A stretch of 64,000 bases of DNA from Georhizobium profundi. GTDB lineage: Bacteria > Pseudomonadota > Alphaproteobacteria > Rhizobiales > Rhizobiaceae. The notes below the pieces were generated by a model. That model did not search any database and was not told where the DNA came from. It worked only from the letters and a program-made list of their open reading frames with translations. The first letter of the stretch is position 1; every line of letters begins with the position of its first letter. Both the position numbers and the translations under genes were made by a program. The stretch is from positions 2,814,001 to 2,878,000 of the forward strand of contig NZ_CP032509.1 of the NCBI RefSeq assembly GCF_003952725.1, written 5' to 3'. Shown one piece after another: positions 1 to 8,648 of the stretch.

Positions 1-585
1 AAGATCGCTGCCAATGTCGGCGGCCATCCGGCTCTCCAGCGCGCCTTCAACGGAAATACGGCCAATGTCGGCTATCGCTACGGCGACGCGATCGCGACGC
101 GGTTGTCGGGCAATGTCGGCTTGGCGTTGCAGAAGATCGACGCTCTTCTCGCGGAGCAGCCGAACAATCCGTATTTCCATGAGGCCAAGGGCGAGATCCT
201 GCTCAGCGGCAACCAGGCTGAAGCAGCCGCCAGTTCATTCCAGCGCGCGGCTCAGCTCGACCCGAACAATTCCGGCCTGATCCGTGCGCAGCGCGGTTTC
301 GCACTGATGCGGACCGGCCAGCCGGCGCTCATCGAGCAGGCGATCAGCGATCTGCGTGAGGCGATCGGCGCCGACCCCACCAATCTCAGCGCTTATCGCC
401 AGCTTTCGCAGGCCTATGGCCAGCGCGGCGATGTTGCCAATGCCGAACTGACCATGGCAGAGGGCTATTTCCGCGCCGGCAACGTGCAGGAAGCGCGCAT
501 TTTCGCAGCCCGGGCGCAGCAGAAGCTGCAGCCGGGCACTCCGGCATGGACACGTGCCAATGACATCGTCACCGTCGGCCAATAA
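1..585 (+). CDS. TPR-containing 3' end of a probable M48 metalloprotease (5' truncated)
   Basis: The frame is open from the first base and ends with TAA at 583-585, so about 194 C-terminal residues are present and the start lies outside the window. The visible part is TPR-like helical repeat sequence (EAKGEILLSGN, AAQLDPNNSG, EAIGADPTNLSAYRQL). This is what the C-terminal half of BepA/YfgC-type periplasmic zinc proteases looks like; these act in outer-membrane protein quality control. The HExxH protease domain is not in the window. The family call therefore rests on the TPR part and on its place just upstream of a DsbA-like gene and aroQ, the common rhizobial order. Another TPR protein cannot be excluded. 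Confidence 0.7.
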   Translation, partial: KIAANVGGHPALQRAFNGNTANVGYRYGDAIATRLSGNVGLALQKIDALLAEQPNNPYFHEAKGEILLSGNQAEAAASSFQRAAQLDPNNSGLIRAQRGFALMRTGQPALIEQAISDLREAIGADPTNLSAYRQLSQAYGQRGDVANAELTMAEGYFRAGNVQEARIFAARAQQKLQPGTPAWTRANDIVTVGQ

Positions 586-628
586 GCTCGGCGAAACCGT
601 GACACTGCCGAGAAAGAACAGGATCCAG

Positions 629-1396
629 ATGAACAGCCTGCTCCGCACCCTGCGTCGCCATAGCGGCGCTATTTTCCTCGGTGCCGCTCTCACCGTCGCA
701 AGCCCTGCCCTGGCGCTTGACGATGCGGAGAAGGAAGAGATGGGCGCGTTCATTCGCGAATATCTGATCGCCAACCCGGAGATCATGATCGAAGTGCAGC
801 AGGCGCTGGAAACGCGTCAGCAGGCCAGCCTACAGGAGCGCGCCGGCGCGGCGATCGCAGCTTCGGCGTCAGCGCTGTTCGAAGCGCCGGGCGATGTCGC
901 ACTCGGCAATCCCGACGGCGACGTCACCATCGTCGAGTTCTTCGATTACAATTGCGGGTACTGCAAGCGCGCACATGCGGACATGAAGGCGATCATCGCG
1001 AGCGACGACAATGTGCGCGTGATCCTGAAGGAGTTCCCGATCCTCGGTCCGGACTCCATAGGCGCGCACCGCATCAGCATGGCATTTCGCGCGGTGTCGC
1101 CCGAGCAATACGGGGAGTTCCAGGATGCGCTGATGACCGGCGAGCGCGCCGACGAAGCGTCGGCCATTGCTGTTGCGGCTGAGTTGGGTGTCGAGGAAGC
1201 GGCTCTTCGCGAGAAGCTGGCCGATCCCCAGATCGATGCCCAGATCCGGCAATCCTATGAGCTTGCCGATGCGCTCGGCATCTCGGGAACGCCCTCCTAT
1301 GTCATCGGCGACGAGGCGGTTTACGGTGCGATGGGAGCCGATTTCCTGATCCAGAAGATCGAGAACGTGCGCAGCTGCGACAGCGCGACCTGCTGA
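629..1396 (+). CDS. DsbA-family thiol:disulfide oxidoreductase, Com1-like, exported
   Basis: A 255-residue periplasmic thioredoxin-fold protein. The start at 629 gives a clean signal peptide (about residues 1-29, cut near ALA-LDD); an in-frame start at 554 would overlap the upstream gene. Residues 30-85 are a charged helical segment, like the N-terminal oligomerisation region of Com1/ScsC relatives. The active site is CGYC at 109-112, and the cis-Pro loop is GTPSY at about 220-224. Two extra cysteines sit at the very C-terminus (250 and 255). The expected role is oxidation or isomerisation of disulfides in exported proteins. It follows the TPR/protease gene by 43 bp and is probably co-transcribed with it. 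Confidence 0.88.
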   Translation: MNSLLRTLRRHSGAIFLGAALTVASPALALDDAEKEEMGAFIREYLIANPEIMIEVQQALETRQQASLQERAGAAIAASASALFEAPGDVALGNPDGDVTIVEFFDYNCGYCKRAHADMKAIIASDDNVRVILKEFPILGPDSIGAHRISMAFRAVSPEQYGEFQDALMTGERADEASAIAVAAELGVEEAALREKLADPQIDAQIRQSYELADALGISGTPSYVIGDEAVYGAMGADFLIQKIENVRSCDSATC

Positions 1397-1589
1397 AGCG
1401 CACCACGAGCGCCGATTGACTATCCGAAACCGTGCAAATGGTGGCTTTGTCTGTGTCAAAAGCCTTCCGTTGCGTCACTTGGACCGTTATACCACCCGCA
1501 CAAATTTGATTGCGCGCCGATGGACGACCCCACCGACGATGACAGAAGTCTCGCCGGATGCGTGACACACATCGGCCTGCCCATCGTGA

Positions 1590-2051
1590 GTGAAGCTGAA
1601 CGTGCCAGGTACCCTGTTCGTCCTCAACGGCCCCAATCTCAATGCGCTCGGTAAGCGCGAGCCTGGCATTTATGGCGCCGTAACGCTGGCCGATATCGAG
1701 ACGACCTGCCGGCAGCAGGCCGACGAGCTTGGCTGTGTGCTCGAGTTCCGACAGACGAACCATGAAGGCGTGCTGGTCGACTGGCTGCATGAGGCCGGTG
1801 AAAAGGCTGAAGGCGTCGTCATCAATCCCGGAGCCTACGGCCACACGTCGATCGCGCTCCACGACGCGATCCGTGCGATCGGCATTCCCGTCGTCGAACT
1901 GCATCTTTCCAACATCCACGCCCGCGAGGCCTTCCGCCACCGCACGATGATTGCGCCTGTCGTCAAAGGCGTCATCTGTGGCTTCGGGCCCGCAGGCTAC
2001 CCGCTTGCGCTTCAGGCGCTCGTGGGCATCGTGAACCAGCAAAAGAACTGA
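1590..2051 (+). CDS. aroQ: type II 3-dehydroquinate dehydratase
   Basis: This cytosolic enzyme dehydrates 3-dehydroquinate to 3-dehydroshikimate in the shikimate pathway. The 153-residue length fits the family. Visible landmarks are [16 protein letters not shown], the catalytic Tyr28 in GIYG, Arg23, the substrate loop NPGAYGHTS (Asn79, His85) and [16 protein letters not shown]. The start is a GTG, because an in-frame TGA (1587-1589) stands just before it; a second GTG at 1602 would remove four residues. It lies just upstream of accB, and this order is conserved in rhizobia. The 193 bp before it hold no gene that I can see. Confidence 0.95.
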   Translation: MKLNVPGTLFVLNGPNLNALGKREPGIYGAVTLADIETTCRQQADELGCVLEFRQTNHEGVLVDWLHEAGEKAEGVVINPGAYGHTSIALHDAIRAIGIPVVELHLSNIHAREAFRHRTMIAPVVKGVICGFGPAGYPLALQALVGIVNQQKN

Positions 2052-2079
2052 CAAGATCATGAAGAAGGGCGACAAGCCG

Positions 2080-2553
2080 ATGGCAGACAAGAAGCCGGGC
2101 ATCGATCAGGGGCTCATCCGCGATCTCGCGAACATCCTGACCGAAACGAATCTGACCGAAATCGAGGTCGAGCAGGACGATCTTCGGATCCGCGTTTCGC
2201 GCAGTCCCGCTCCCCAGTATGTTCAGGCACCGGCTGCCCAGCATGCTGCCGCACCGGCGCCTGTCGCTGCCGCGGCGCCTGCCGAGCCTGCTGCACCGGC
2301 CAAGCCCGAACACAACCCGAAGGACATCGTGTCTTCGCCGATGGTCGGCACCGCCTATTTGGCGCCCTCGCCCGGCGCGCGCCCCTTCGCCGAAGTCGGC
2401 CAGACGGTGAAAGAAGGCCAGACGATCCTGATCATCGAGGCGATGAAGACGATGAACCAGATCCCGGCGCCTAAGTCCGGCACCGTGACGGCGATTCTGA
2501 TCGAAGATGGCCAGCCCGTCGAGTTCGGCGAGCCGCTCGTGACGATCCAGTAG
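2080..2553 (+). CDS. accB: acetyl-CoA carboxylase biotin carboxyl carrier protein
   Basis: BCCP carries the biotin that shuttles CO2 from AccC to the carboxyltransferase in the first step of fatty-acid synthesis. It has 157 residues: an N-terminal helical domain (1-45), an Ala/Pro-rich linker (46-78) and a biotinyl domain (80-157). The biotin lysine is Lys123 in EAMKTMNQI, the rhizobial variant of the usual EAMKM motif. I chose the ATG at 2080 (MADKKPG) because family members start there; an upstream in-frame ATG at 2059 would add seven residues. AccC follows after 10 bp, so the two form an operon. Confidence 0.96.
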   Translation: MADKKPGIDQGLIRDLANILTETNLTEIEVEQDDLRIRVSRSPAPQYVQAPAAQHAAAPAPVAAAAPAEPAAPAKPEHNPKDIVSSPMVGTAYLAPSPGARPFAEVGQTVKEGQTILIIEAMKTMNQIPAPKSGTVTAILIEDGQPVEFGEPLVTIQ

Positions 2554-2563
2554 GCCGCCCGCG

Positions 2564-3907
2564 ATGTTTTCAAAGGTCCTCATAGCCAATCGCGGCGAAA
2601 TCGCCCTTCGCGTGCTGCGCGCCTGCAAGGAACTCGGCATTCAAACGGTTGCCGTGCATTCGACGGCCGACCAGAACGCGATGCATGTGCGTCTTGCCGA
2701 CGAAAGCGTCTGCATCGGCCCGCCGCCATCGCGCGACAGCTACCTGAACATCCATCAGATCGTCGCCGCCTGCGAAATCACCGGTGCGGATGCCGTCCAT
2801 CCAGGCTACGGCTTCCTGTCCGAGAACGCGAAATTTGCGGAGATCCTGGAGGCGCACGGCCTCACCTTCATCGGCCCGACCTCCGAACACATCCGGATCA
2901 TGGGTGACAAGATCACCGCGAAGAAGACGGCCGAAGCGCTCGGCATTCCGGTCGTGCCTGGCTCTGAAGGCGAAGTGCAGGATGATGCCGAAGCCGCCCG
3001 CATCGCCGAAGAGATCGGCTACCCGGTCTTGATCAAGGCGACGGCAGGTGGCGGCGGCCGAGGCATGAAGGTCGCGCGCACGCCCGCCGATCTCTCCGAG
3101 GCGCTGTCGACGGCACGCTCGGAGGCCGGCTCTGCGTTTGGCAACGATTCCGTCTATCTGGAAAAGTACCTCGGCAAGCCGCGGCACATCGAGATCCAGG
3201 TTCTGGGCGATGGCCAGGGCAACGCGATCCATCTCGGCGAACGTGACTGCTCGTTGCAGCGTCGTCACCAGAAGGTTTGGGAAGAGGCCAATTCGCCGGC
3301 TCTCAATGAAGAACAGCGTGCCCGCATCGGCCAGATCTGCGCCGAGGCGATGTCGAAGCTGAAATATCGCGGCGCCGGCACGATCGAGTTTCTTTACGAG
3401 AATGGCGAGTTCTATTTCATCGAGATGAACACGCGCCTGCAGGTGGAGCATCCGGTCACGGAAGCGATCACCGGCATCGATCTGGTGCATGAACAGATCC
3501 GCGTCGCCTCGGGCGGTGGTCTCTCGGTGCGTCAGGAAGACGTTCGCTTCCACGGCCATGCCATCGAGTGCCGCATCAACGCTGAAGATCCACGCACTTT
3601 CGTGCCGTCGCCGGGTACCGTGACCCATTATCACACGCCCGGCGGCCTCGGCGTGCGTGTCGATTCAGCTGTCTACCAGGGCTACGCGATCCCGCCCTAT
3701 TACGACAGCCTCATCGGAAAGCTGATCGTGCATGGGCGCACGCGCGTTGAGTGCATGATGCGTCTGCGCCGCGCGCTCGACGAGTTCGTGGTCGATGGAA
3801 TCAAGACGACGATCCCCCTCTTCCGGGAACTGCTCAACAATCCCGACATCGCGAATGGGGACTATGATATCCATTGGCTGGAAAAGTTTCTGAAAGAGCC
3901 TGAGTGA
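2564..3907 (+). CDS. accC: acetyl-CoA carboxylase biotin carboxylase subunit
   Basis: The 447-residue biotin carboxylase uses ATP and bicarbonate to carboxylate the biotin on AccB. The domains are in the normal order: N-terminal domain (ANRGEIALR at 8-16), ATP-grasp with the glycine loop AGGGGRGMK (161-169), [15 protein letters not shown], the metal/catalytic segment [16 protein letters not shown], and a C-terminal domain ending EKFLKEPE. The length is standard. It is translated right after accB. The 83 bp to aat hold two small inverted repeats (about 3909-3925 and 3941-3967) but no T-run, so read-through into aat is possible. Confidence 0.97.
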   Translation: MFSKVLIANRGEIALRVLRACKELGIQTVAVHSTADQNAMHVRLADESVCIGPPPSRDSYLNIHQIVAACEITGADAVHPGYGFLSENAKFAEILEAHGLTFIGPTSEHIRIMGDKITAKKTAEALGIPVVPGSEGEVQDDAEAARIAEEIGYPVLIKATAGGGGRGMKVARTPADLSEALSTARSEAGSAFGNDSVYLEKYLGKPRHIEIQVLGDGQGNAIHLGERDCSLQRRHQKVWEEANSPALNEEQRARIGQICAEAMSKLKYRGAGTIEFLYENGEFYFIEMNTRLQVEHPVTEAITGIDLVHEQIRVASGGGLSVRQEDVRFHGHAIECRINAEDPRTFVPSPGTVTHYHTPGGLGVRVDSAVYQGYAIPPYYDSLIGKLIVHGRTRVECMMRLRRALDEFVVDGIKTTIPLFRELLNNPDIANGDYDIHWLEKFLKEPE

Positions 3908-3990
3908 ACTGAGGCTCTTCTCAGGTCCTGAGCAAACAGCGCCGTGCGGCTTTTTGAGACGCACGGCATTCTCTGGAGAGCAAGACGGCG

Positions 3991-4605
3991 ATGGCGCGCG
4001 GACGGGACAGTCGGCTGGAACTGACGCCGGAGCTGCTTCTGAAGGCCTATAGCTGCGGCCTGTTTCCCATGGCCGAATCCGCAGATGACCCGACAATCTT
4101 CTGGGTCGAGCCGGAGGTGCGCGGCATCATACCGCTCGACGACTTCCATCTGCCCCGGCGCCTGGCCCGCACCCTGCGGGCTGCCCCCTTTGACATCCGC
4201 GTGAATACCGCTTTCCCGGCGGTCATCGCCGGGTGCGCCGAACCTGCGCCCGGCCGTAAATCCACCTGGATCAACGCAACGATCCGCGCGCTGTACAACG
4301 ATCTCCATAGGCTCGGCCATGCGCATTCCGTCGAGGCCTGGCGGGGCGATGAGCTCGTGGGTGGGCTCTATGGTGTATCGCTCGGCGCCGCGTTCTTCGG
4401 CGAGAGCATGTTCTCGACCGCGACCGATGCGTCGAAAATCTGCCTGGTGCATCTTGTCGACCGACTCAAGCGGCGCGGGTTTCAGCTGCTCGACACGCAG
4501 TTCACAACCGACCATCTGAAGCGCTTCGGCGCTGTCGACGTACCTCGTTCGACCTATGACGGGCTTCTTGCCGACGCGCTCTCCTACCCAAATATATCCT
4601 TCTGA
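3991..4605 (+). CDS. aat: leucyl/phenylalanyl-tRNA--protein transferase
   Basis: This N-degron enzyme adds Leu or Phe from aminoacyl-tRNA to proteins with an N-terminal Lys or Arg, marking them for ClpS/ClpAP. The 204-residue length is standard. Recognisable family blocks are [15 protein letters not shown] near the N-terminus, [31 protein letters not shown], the core [20 protein letters not shown] with FFGESMFS, and the terminal [15 protein letters not shown]. It follows accC in the same direction, as in other rhizobia. Confidence 0.96.
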   Translation: MARGRDSRLELTPELLLKAYSCGLFPMAESADDPTIFWVEPEVRGIIPLDDFHLPRRLARTLRAAPFDIRVNTAFPAVIAGCAEPAPGRKSTWINATIRALYNDLHRLGHAHSVEAWRGDELVGGLYGVSLGAAFFGESMFSTATDASKICLVHLVDRLKRRGFQLLDTQFTTDHLKRFGAVDVPRSTYDGLLADALSYPNISF

Positions 4606-4692
4606 AACTATTGCGTTATCAGCATTTGATGAACAACGCTTTCATGGGCGGTTCAGCTTGGTGCTTTCATTGTGTTCCGACCGATCCTTGTT

Positions 4693-4717
4693 GGAACCAG
4701 GGACCTGTTCACACGTT
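4693..4717 (+). promoter_or_regulatory. candidate EcfG (general stress) promoter upstream of the OmpA-like gene
   Basis: The sequence reads GGAAC (4693-4697), 16 bases, then CGTT (4714-4717). This is the spacing of the alphaproteobacterial EcfG/RpoE2 consensus (GGAAC-N18-TT). It lies about 38 bp upstream of the ATG at 4755, so the leader would be short. The match is seen directly; promoter activity is inferred. Confidence 0.5.
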
Positions 4718-4754
4718 TTTGACCGCAGGGACGGACAACAAAAAGGAACACGAT

Positions 4755-6908
4755 ATGTCAGTCATTCGAAAGAGGCTGCTGGCGACAGCGGCTCTTCCCC
4801 TATTGGCGGCCAGCATTGCCGCTGGCGGCGCCATTGCCGCGCCGAAGCAGGCTGCCAACGCGGCTGGCACCTCGATGCTGCTCGCTCAGGCAGAGTGCCC
4901 TCCCGGTACGGTGCCCATGGATGGCGCTTGTGTCGGCGGCGAGGCTCCTGCCCCGCAAGCTGAACCACCGGTAGAGGAAGCGCCGCAAGAGCAGCCGCCG
5001 GTTCAGGAAGCACCACCGGAAATTCCCGCCGAGCCTGCTCCCGAGCCCGAGCCCGCGCCAGCCCCGGAACCCGCTCCAGAGCCGGCTCCTCAACCTGAGC
5101 CCGCCCCGGAACCTGCTCCGGCGCCAGAACCCGCTCCAGAGCCAGCACCCGTGCCGGAAGAAGCGCCGGTGATGGAAGAGCCAGCCGTCGAAGAAGCACC
5201 CGCGCCCGAGGCAGCTCCCGTCGAAGAAGCTCCGGCTGTTGAAGAAGCTCCCGTAGAGGAAGCTCCTGTCGAGGAAGTGCCGGCAGAAGAAGCTCCGGTC
5301 GAGGAAGAACCGGCGGTTGAAGAAGCCCCTGCCGTAGAAGAGACTCCGGCCGAAGAAGCGCCTGCGGCTGAAGAAGCTCCTGTCGAGACGATGCAGGAAG
5401 AAGCTCCGGCCGTTGAAGAAGCACCCGCTGCCGAAGAAGCACCGGTAGAAGGCGAAGCCCCTGCTGCCGAAGATGTGCCGGTTCCGCAAGAAGCCCCGGT
5501 CGATGCAGCGCCGCAGACCGAAGCACCGGTCGATGCAGCCCCTGAAGCGCCTACTGTCGAACAGCCGCCTGTTGATGGCGCGCCTGTCGAAGATCCCGCT
5601 GCTGCTCCGGCACAACCGCTGCCTGGCGACGTTCCTGCCGGCGCGGAAGCTCCCGTCGACGGCACGCTCGATGCGACCGGCGGCGAACAAGGCGCGGTCG
5701 AACAGCCCGCTCCGGAAATGCTGCAGGTCGAAGACGGTGCACCGATCCTCGACAGCGCCAAGGAAGAGCCGCTCCCGGCCGAGGCAACGGTCGATCCGAA
5801 TGCGGATCCGAACGCTGCCGGTGCGGATGCTGCCGTTCAGGCCCAACCTGTTCCAGCTCAGGATCCCGAGGAAGTCGAGCGTCTTCGTCAGCGCATCGAA
5901 GCTCTCGAAGCGCAGCGCAGCCAGCGCCCGACGTCGGACGCCGAAGCTCAGGCCATCGCACGGGAGTTTGCACCGCAGATCGAAGTTCAGTCGGTCATTG
6001 CCGAGCAAGGCCAGCGTATCGACGTGGTTCCGACCTATGAGCGGCCGAACAACATCACGATCATCAACCAAACGGAAAATCGTTACGTCTACGAGGTGAA
6101 CAACCGCTACATCGTCGAGAACAACGACCGCGAGCGTATCGCCATCAATTCTCAGGATGTGTATTACGAAGAACTACCGCGTGGCCGTGTTCGTGAAGTC
6201 GTTCTCCGCGAAAACGGTTCGCAGATCATCACGATCCGCAACCGTTACGGCGACATCGTCCAGCGTTCGCGCGTCCGGCCGAACGGCCAGGAAGTCGTTC
6301 TGTTCTATGCTCCTGAGTACGACCAGGAAGAACAGTACGTCTACGTCGATCCGGGCACATACCTGCCGCCGCTGCAGCTCACCATTCCGGTCGATGAGTA
6401 CATCTACGACTCGACCCGGGCGGATGACTACACCGACTACGTCACGTTCTTCGAGCAGCCGCCGATCGAACCCGTGACCGAGATCTATTCGGTCGAGGAA
6501 GTGAAGCGCTCGGCTCGCGTTCGTGACATCATGCCCCGCGTCGACCTCGACAACATCACGTTCGACTTCGGCAGCGCATCGATCAGCGAGAGCCAGGTTC
6601 CCGCTCTCGAAGAAATCGCGAATGCGATGATCGACATGCTGGAGACCAACGAGAGCGAGATCTTCTTGCTCGAAGGTCACACCGATGCTGTCGGCAGCGA
6701 TCAGGCAAACCTTCTGCTTTCAGACCAGCGCGCCGAATCGATCGCTGTTGCCCTGACCAATGTCTTTGGGATCCCGCCGGAAAACCTGCAGACGCAGGGC
6801 TATGGCGAGCGCTTCCTGAAGGTGAACACGCAAGAGCCTGAGCAGCTGAACCGTCGCGTGACGGTCCGCCGCATCACGCCTCTGGTTCAGAGCGCCCAGG
6901 CTCAGTAA
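4755..6908 (+). CDS. large OmpA-domain envelope protein with Pro/Glu/Ala-rich stalk
   Basis: The 717-residue protein probably tethers the outer membrane to peptidoglycan. The start at 4755 has a good ribosome site (AAAAGGAA at 4741-4748) and yields a signal peptide (1 to about 29); an ATG at 4611 would bury that signal. After a short Cys-containing segment comes an acidic stalk (about 55-330) of PAPEP and EEAP-type repeats, then a short predicted coiled coil (about 372-395, VERLRQRIEALEAQR). Next is a region rich in Asn, Tyr and Arg, and a C-terminal OmpA domain (about 590-717) with LLEGHTDAVG, LSDQRAES and RRVTVRR. The peptidoglycan-binding Asp and Arg are present. A possible EcfG promoter precedes the gene and a terminator follows. 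Confidence 0.87.
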   Translation: MSVIRKRLLATAALPLLAASIAAGGAIAAPKQAANAAGTSMLLAQAECPPGTVPMDGACVGGEAPAPQAEPPVEEAPQEQPPVQEAPPEIPAEPAPEPEPAPAPEPAPEPAPQPEPAPEPAPAPEPAPEPAPVPEEAPVMEEPAVEEAPAPEAAPVEEAPAVEEAPVEEAPVEEVPAEEAPVEEEPAVEEAPAVEETPAEEAPAAEEAPVETMQEEAPAVEEAPAAEEAPVEGEAPAAEDVPVPQEAPVDAAPQTEAPVDAAPEAPTVEQPPVDGAPVEDPAAAPAQPLPGDVPAGAEAPVDGTLDATGGEQGAVEQPAPEMLQVEDGAPILDSAKEEPLPAEATVDPNADPNAAGADAAVQAQPVPAQDPEEVERLRQRIEALEAQRSQRPTSDAEAQAIAREFAPQIEVQSVIAEQGQRIDVVPTYERPNNITIINQTENRYVYEVNNRYIVENNDRERIAINSQDVYYEELPRGRVREVVLRENGSQIITIRNRYGDIVQRSRVRPNGQEVVLFYAPEYDQEEQYVYVDPGTYLPPLQLTIPVDEYIYDSTRADDYTDYVTFFEQPPIEPVTEIYSVEEVKRSARVRDIMPRVDLDNITFDFGSASISESQVPALEEIANAMIDMLETNESEIFLLEGHTDAVGSDQANLLLSDQRAESIAVALTNVFGIPPENLQTQGYGERFLKVNTQEPEQLNRRVTVRRITPLVQSAQAQ

Positions 6909-6936
6909 ATGGGCCTCTAAAAAGCAATGACGCAAA

Positions 6937-6969
6937 GGGCCGCCGGATTTGCATCCGGCGGCCCTTTTT
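6937..6969 (+). terminator. intrinsic terminator of the OmpA-like gene
   Basis: A perfect 12-bp stem (GGGCCGCCGGAT at 6937-6948, ATCCGGCGGCCC at 6953-6964) with a TTGC loop is followed by five T (6965-6969). It lies 28 bp after the stop, between convergent genes. Confidence 0.95.
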
Positions 6970-6991
6970 GATTCGATGTCCTGAAGGCCGA

Positions 6992-7426
6992 TCAGCTTTC
7001 CTGTGGTGCAGGCACGTCCGATTCCATTTTGCAGGTGTCCAGCCAGACGTCGTAGACGGCATGCTCGACGGCGTTCAACGCCGGTGAATCGGCAAACATC
7101 CAACCGGTGAAAATACGTCTGATCTTGCGGTCGAGGGTGATCTCGTCGACCTCGACGAAGGTCGTCGTCTTCGGCGCTTCGGTTTCATCGCGGGTATAAC
7201 AGACGCGCGGCGTCACCTGCAGCGCACCGAACTGGACCGTCTCGTTGATGTAGACGTCGAAGGTAGTGATCCGCCCGGTGATCTTGTCGATGCCCGAGAA
7301 CACGGCGACGCGATTCTCGATGCGCGCAGCCTGAGCTTCAGGAATCGCGAACTGCGCAAGACCTGCGACGCCGAGCAAAGCGGTCGCGCCGCAAACGATA
7401 AGATGTTTCCTGATCGAAGATATCAT
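6992..7426 (-). CDS. DUF2155-domain exported protein
   Basis: A 144-residue protein with an N-terminal signal peptide (about 1-33, ending QAQA-like before ARIE). The mature part has the DUF2155 signature: NRVAVFSGIDKITGRITTFDVYINE, with the paired-cysteine segment VTPRVCYTRDE and the terminal RIFTGWMFADSPALNAVEH. The family is common in Alphaproteobacteria and has no assigned biochemistry. It is the conserved neighbour of NDUFA12 and aat in rhizobia. NDUFA12 lies 115 bp upstream on the same strand. Confidence 0.9.
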   Translation of the reverse strand: MISSIRKHLIVCGATALLGVAGLAQFAIPEAQAARIENRVAVFSGIDKITGRITTFDVYINETVQFGALQVTPRVCYTRDETEAPKTTTFVEVDEITLDRKIRRIFTGWMFADSPALNAVEHAVYDVWLDTCKMESDVPAPQES

Positions 7427-7540
7427 GCTCGCCTGCCTTGAAGCCGCTTTCAGCTCAGCTCTGCGCCTGACGAGCGGCGAGCCGATTCATCGGTGACCTA
7501 ACTGCGCATTGTGGCCAAAAGGTTTCGGCTGGTCGATCGC

Positions 7541-7939
7541 TCAGGACTTCGGCGTCCAGGCGTCGTAATCGCCGGTGACGCGCGGACGCTCCGTGCCGGT
7601 CAGGATCGACCCCTTCGGACGGTAAGCGGCCGACGAGCCGGTCAGGTTCGGCTTGTGCGGCTTTTGCCATGCCCGCGGCTGATAGTTTTCGTCGTTCGGC
7701 GCGATGTCGGTCCGGTGGTGCATCCAGCCATGCCACGCGGCAGGAATGCGCGATGCATCCGCAAGCCCATTATACATGACCCAGCGCCGCGTCCGGCCCT
7801 CGGAATCGGTGCCGCCCTGATAGTAGACATTGCCGAACTCATCCGTTCCCACCTCGGCGCCGTGTCGCCACGTGTGGAAGCGCGTGTTGAGCGTTGCGCC
7901 GTTCCACCAGGTGAAGAACTGCAGCAAAAATTTCTTCAT
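7541..7939 (-). CDS. NDUFA12-family accessory subunit of respiratory complex I
   Basis: A 132-residue homologue of mitochondrial NDUFA12 (B17.2), an accessory subunit of NADH:ubiquinone oxidoreductase found in Alphaproteobacteria and mitochondria. Visible family features are GAEVGTDEFGNVYYQ, RRWVMYNGLADASRIPAAWHGWMHH and the C-terminal WQKPHKPNLTGS...AYRPKGS. There is no signal peptide, as expected for a subunit on the cytoplasmic arm. It sits far from any nuo operon in this window. Its 5' flank (7940-8081, 142 bp) contains no gene that I can recognise. Confidence 0.93.
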   Translation of the reverse strand: MKKFLLQFFTWWNGATLNTRFHTWRHGAEVGTDEFGNVYYQGGTDSEGRTRRWVMYNGLADASRIPAAWHGWMHHRTDIAPNDENYQPRAWQKPHKPNLTGSSAAYRPKGSILTGTERPRVTGDYDAWTPKS

Positions 7940-8081
7940 GAGAAACCTCGATAAACGCCGAGCGCCCGGCTAATTTCAACAGGCGCGTTATGGCGTCAAC
8001 GCGTTGCGAAGTCCATAGGCGGCGCCAATCCGATACCCATCCCGTGCCCGTTGCCGCGCGAAATCCCAACGGGCCGGCGGA

Positions 8082-8471
8082 TCAGTTCTCGATCCTCGCC
8101 AGCTGCTCCGGGCCATGGTTTCGCGCCAGCGCCTGCAGTTCGGCTACGCGCGCGCGATAGCGATTGGCGGCGCTGCGGTCGTTGCGCTGCGAAGCGAGTG
8201 CCGCGGCCAGTTCTGCACGCTGCATCTCGCGCTGCAGCTCGGTCATCTGGACCGTGCTTCGCGCGGGCGGAGTGGCAAAGGTCGGAAACACGCCGCTACG
8301 CCGCGCACCGGCGTCAACGAAGGGCGCAGGCGTGCGGGGCTCCGGACGGTTCAGCGTGTCATTGATGGCCGCAAAGCTCGGGTTGTAGTTCGGCGCACTC
8401 GGGTCGCTCGATGTGCACGCTGCAAGCCCCGCACAGAGGACCAGAGGGATCCACCGCAAATGTTTCGTCAT
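8082..8471 (-). CDS. small hypothetical lipoprotein
   Basis: The 129-residue product starts at 8471, where AGGATGG precedes the ATG at good spacing; longer in-frame starts would place the signal peptide internally. It begins MTKHLRWIPLVLCAGLAAC, a lipoprotein signal with lipobox LAAC. The mature region is Pro-rich, then helical with many Ala, Arg and Gln (MTELQREMQRAELAAALAS). I do not recognise a domain. It is divergent from phaC, with 177 bp between the two starts. Confidence 0.7.
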   Translation of the reverse strand: MTKHLRWIPLVLCAGLAACTSSDPSAPNYNPSFAAINDTLNRPEPRTPAPFVDAGARRSGVFPTFATPPARSTVQMTELQREMQRAELAAALASQRNDRSAANRYRARVAELQALARNHGPEQLARIEN

Positions 8472-8648
8472 ACGTCCATCCTGCCGCCACACTCCGCCGC
8501 ATGCTGACCGCACCGGTCGCATGACGGGCCGACACATCGAATCCCATCGTCTTATTTCTCTTACAATGAAGCGCTTCGGTATAGTAGGCTTTGGGAACAA
8601 GCCGTTAAGGCGACGCGCAATCCAAGCGCAGCATGAGGGAGGATGGCC

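Noticed and set aside
3941..3967. GCCGTGCG/CGCACGGC hairpin after accC
   Set aside because: It is a real inverted repeat but has no T-run, and aat follows on the same strand, so I did not call a terminator.
5000..5500. Short repeated units that could suggest a CRISPR array
   Set aside because: The repeats are codon-level PAPEP/EEAP repeats inside one open frame, with no spacers and no cas genes.
4800..6071. 423-codon minus-strand frame rich in Phe, Arg and Gly
   Set aside because: It is the reverse of the EEAP/PAPEP repeats of the OmpA-like gene, whose signal peptide, ribosome site and OmpA domain are clear.
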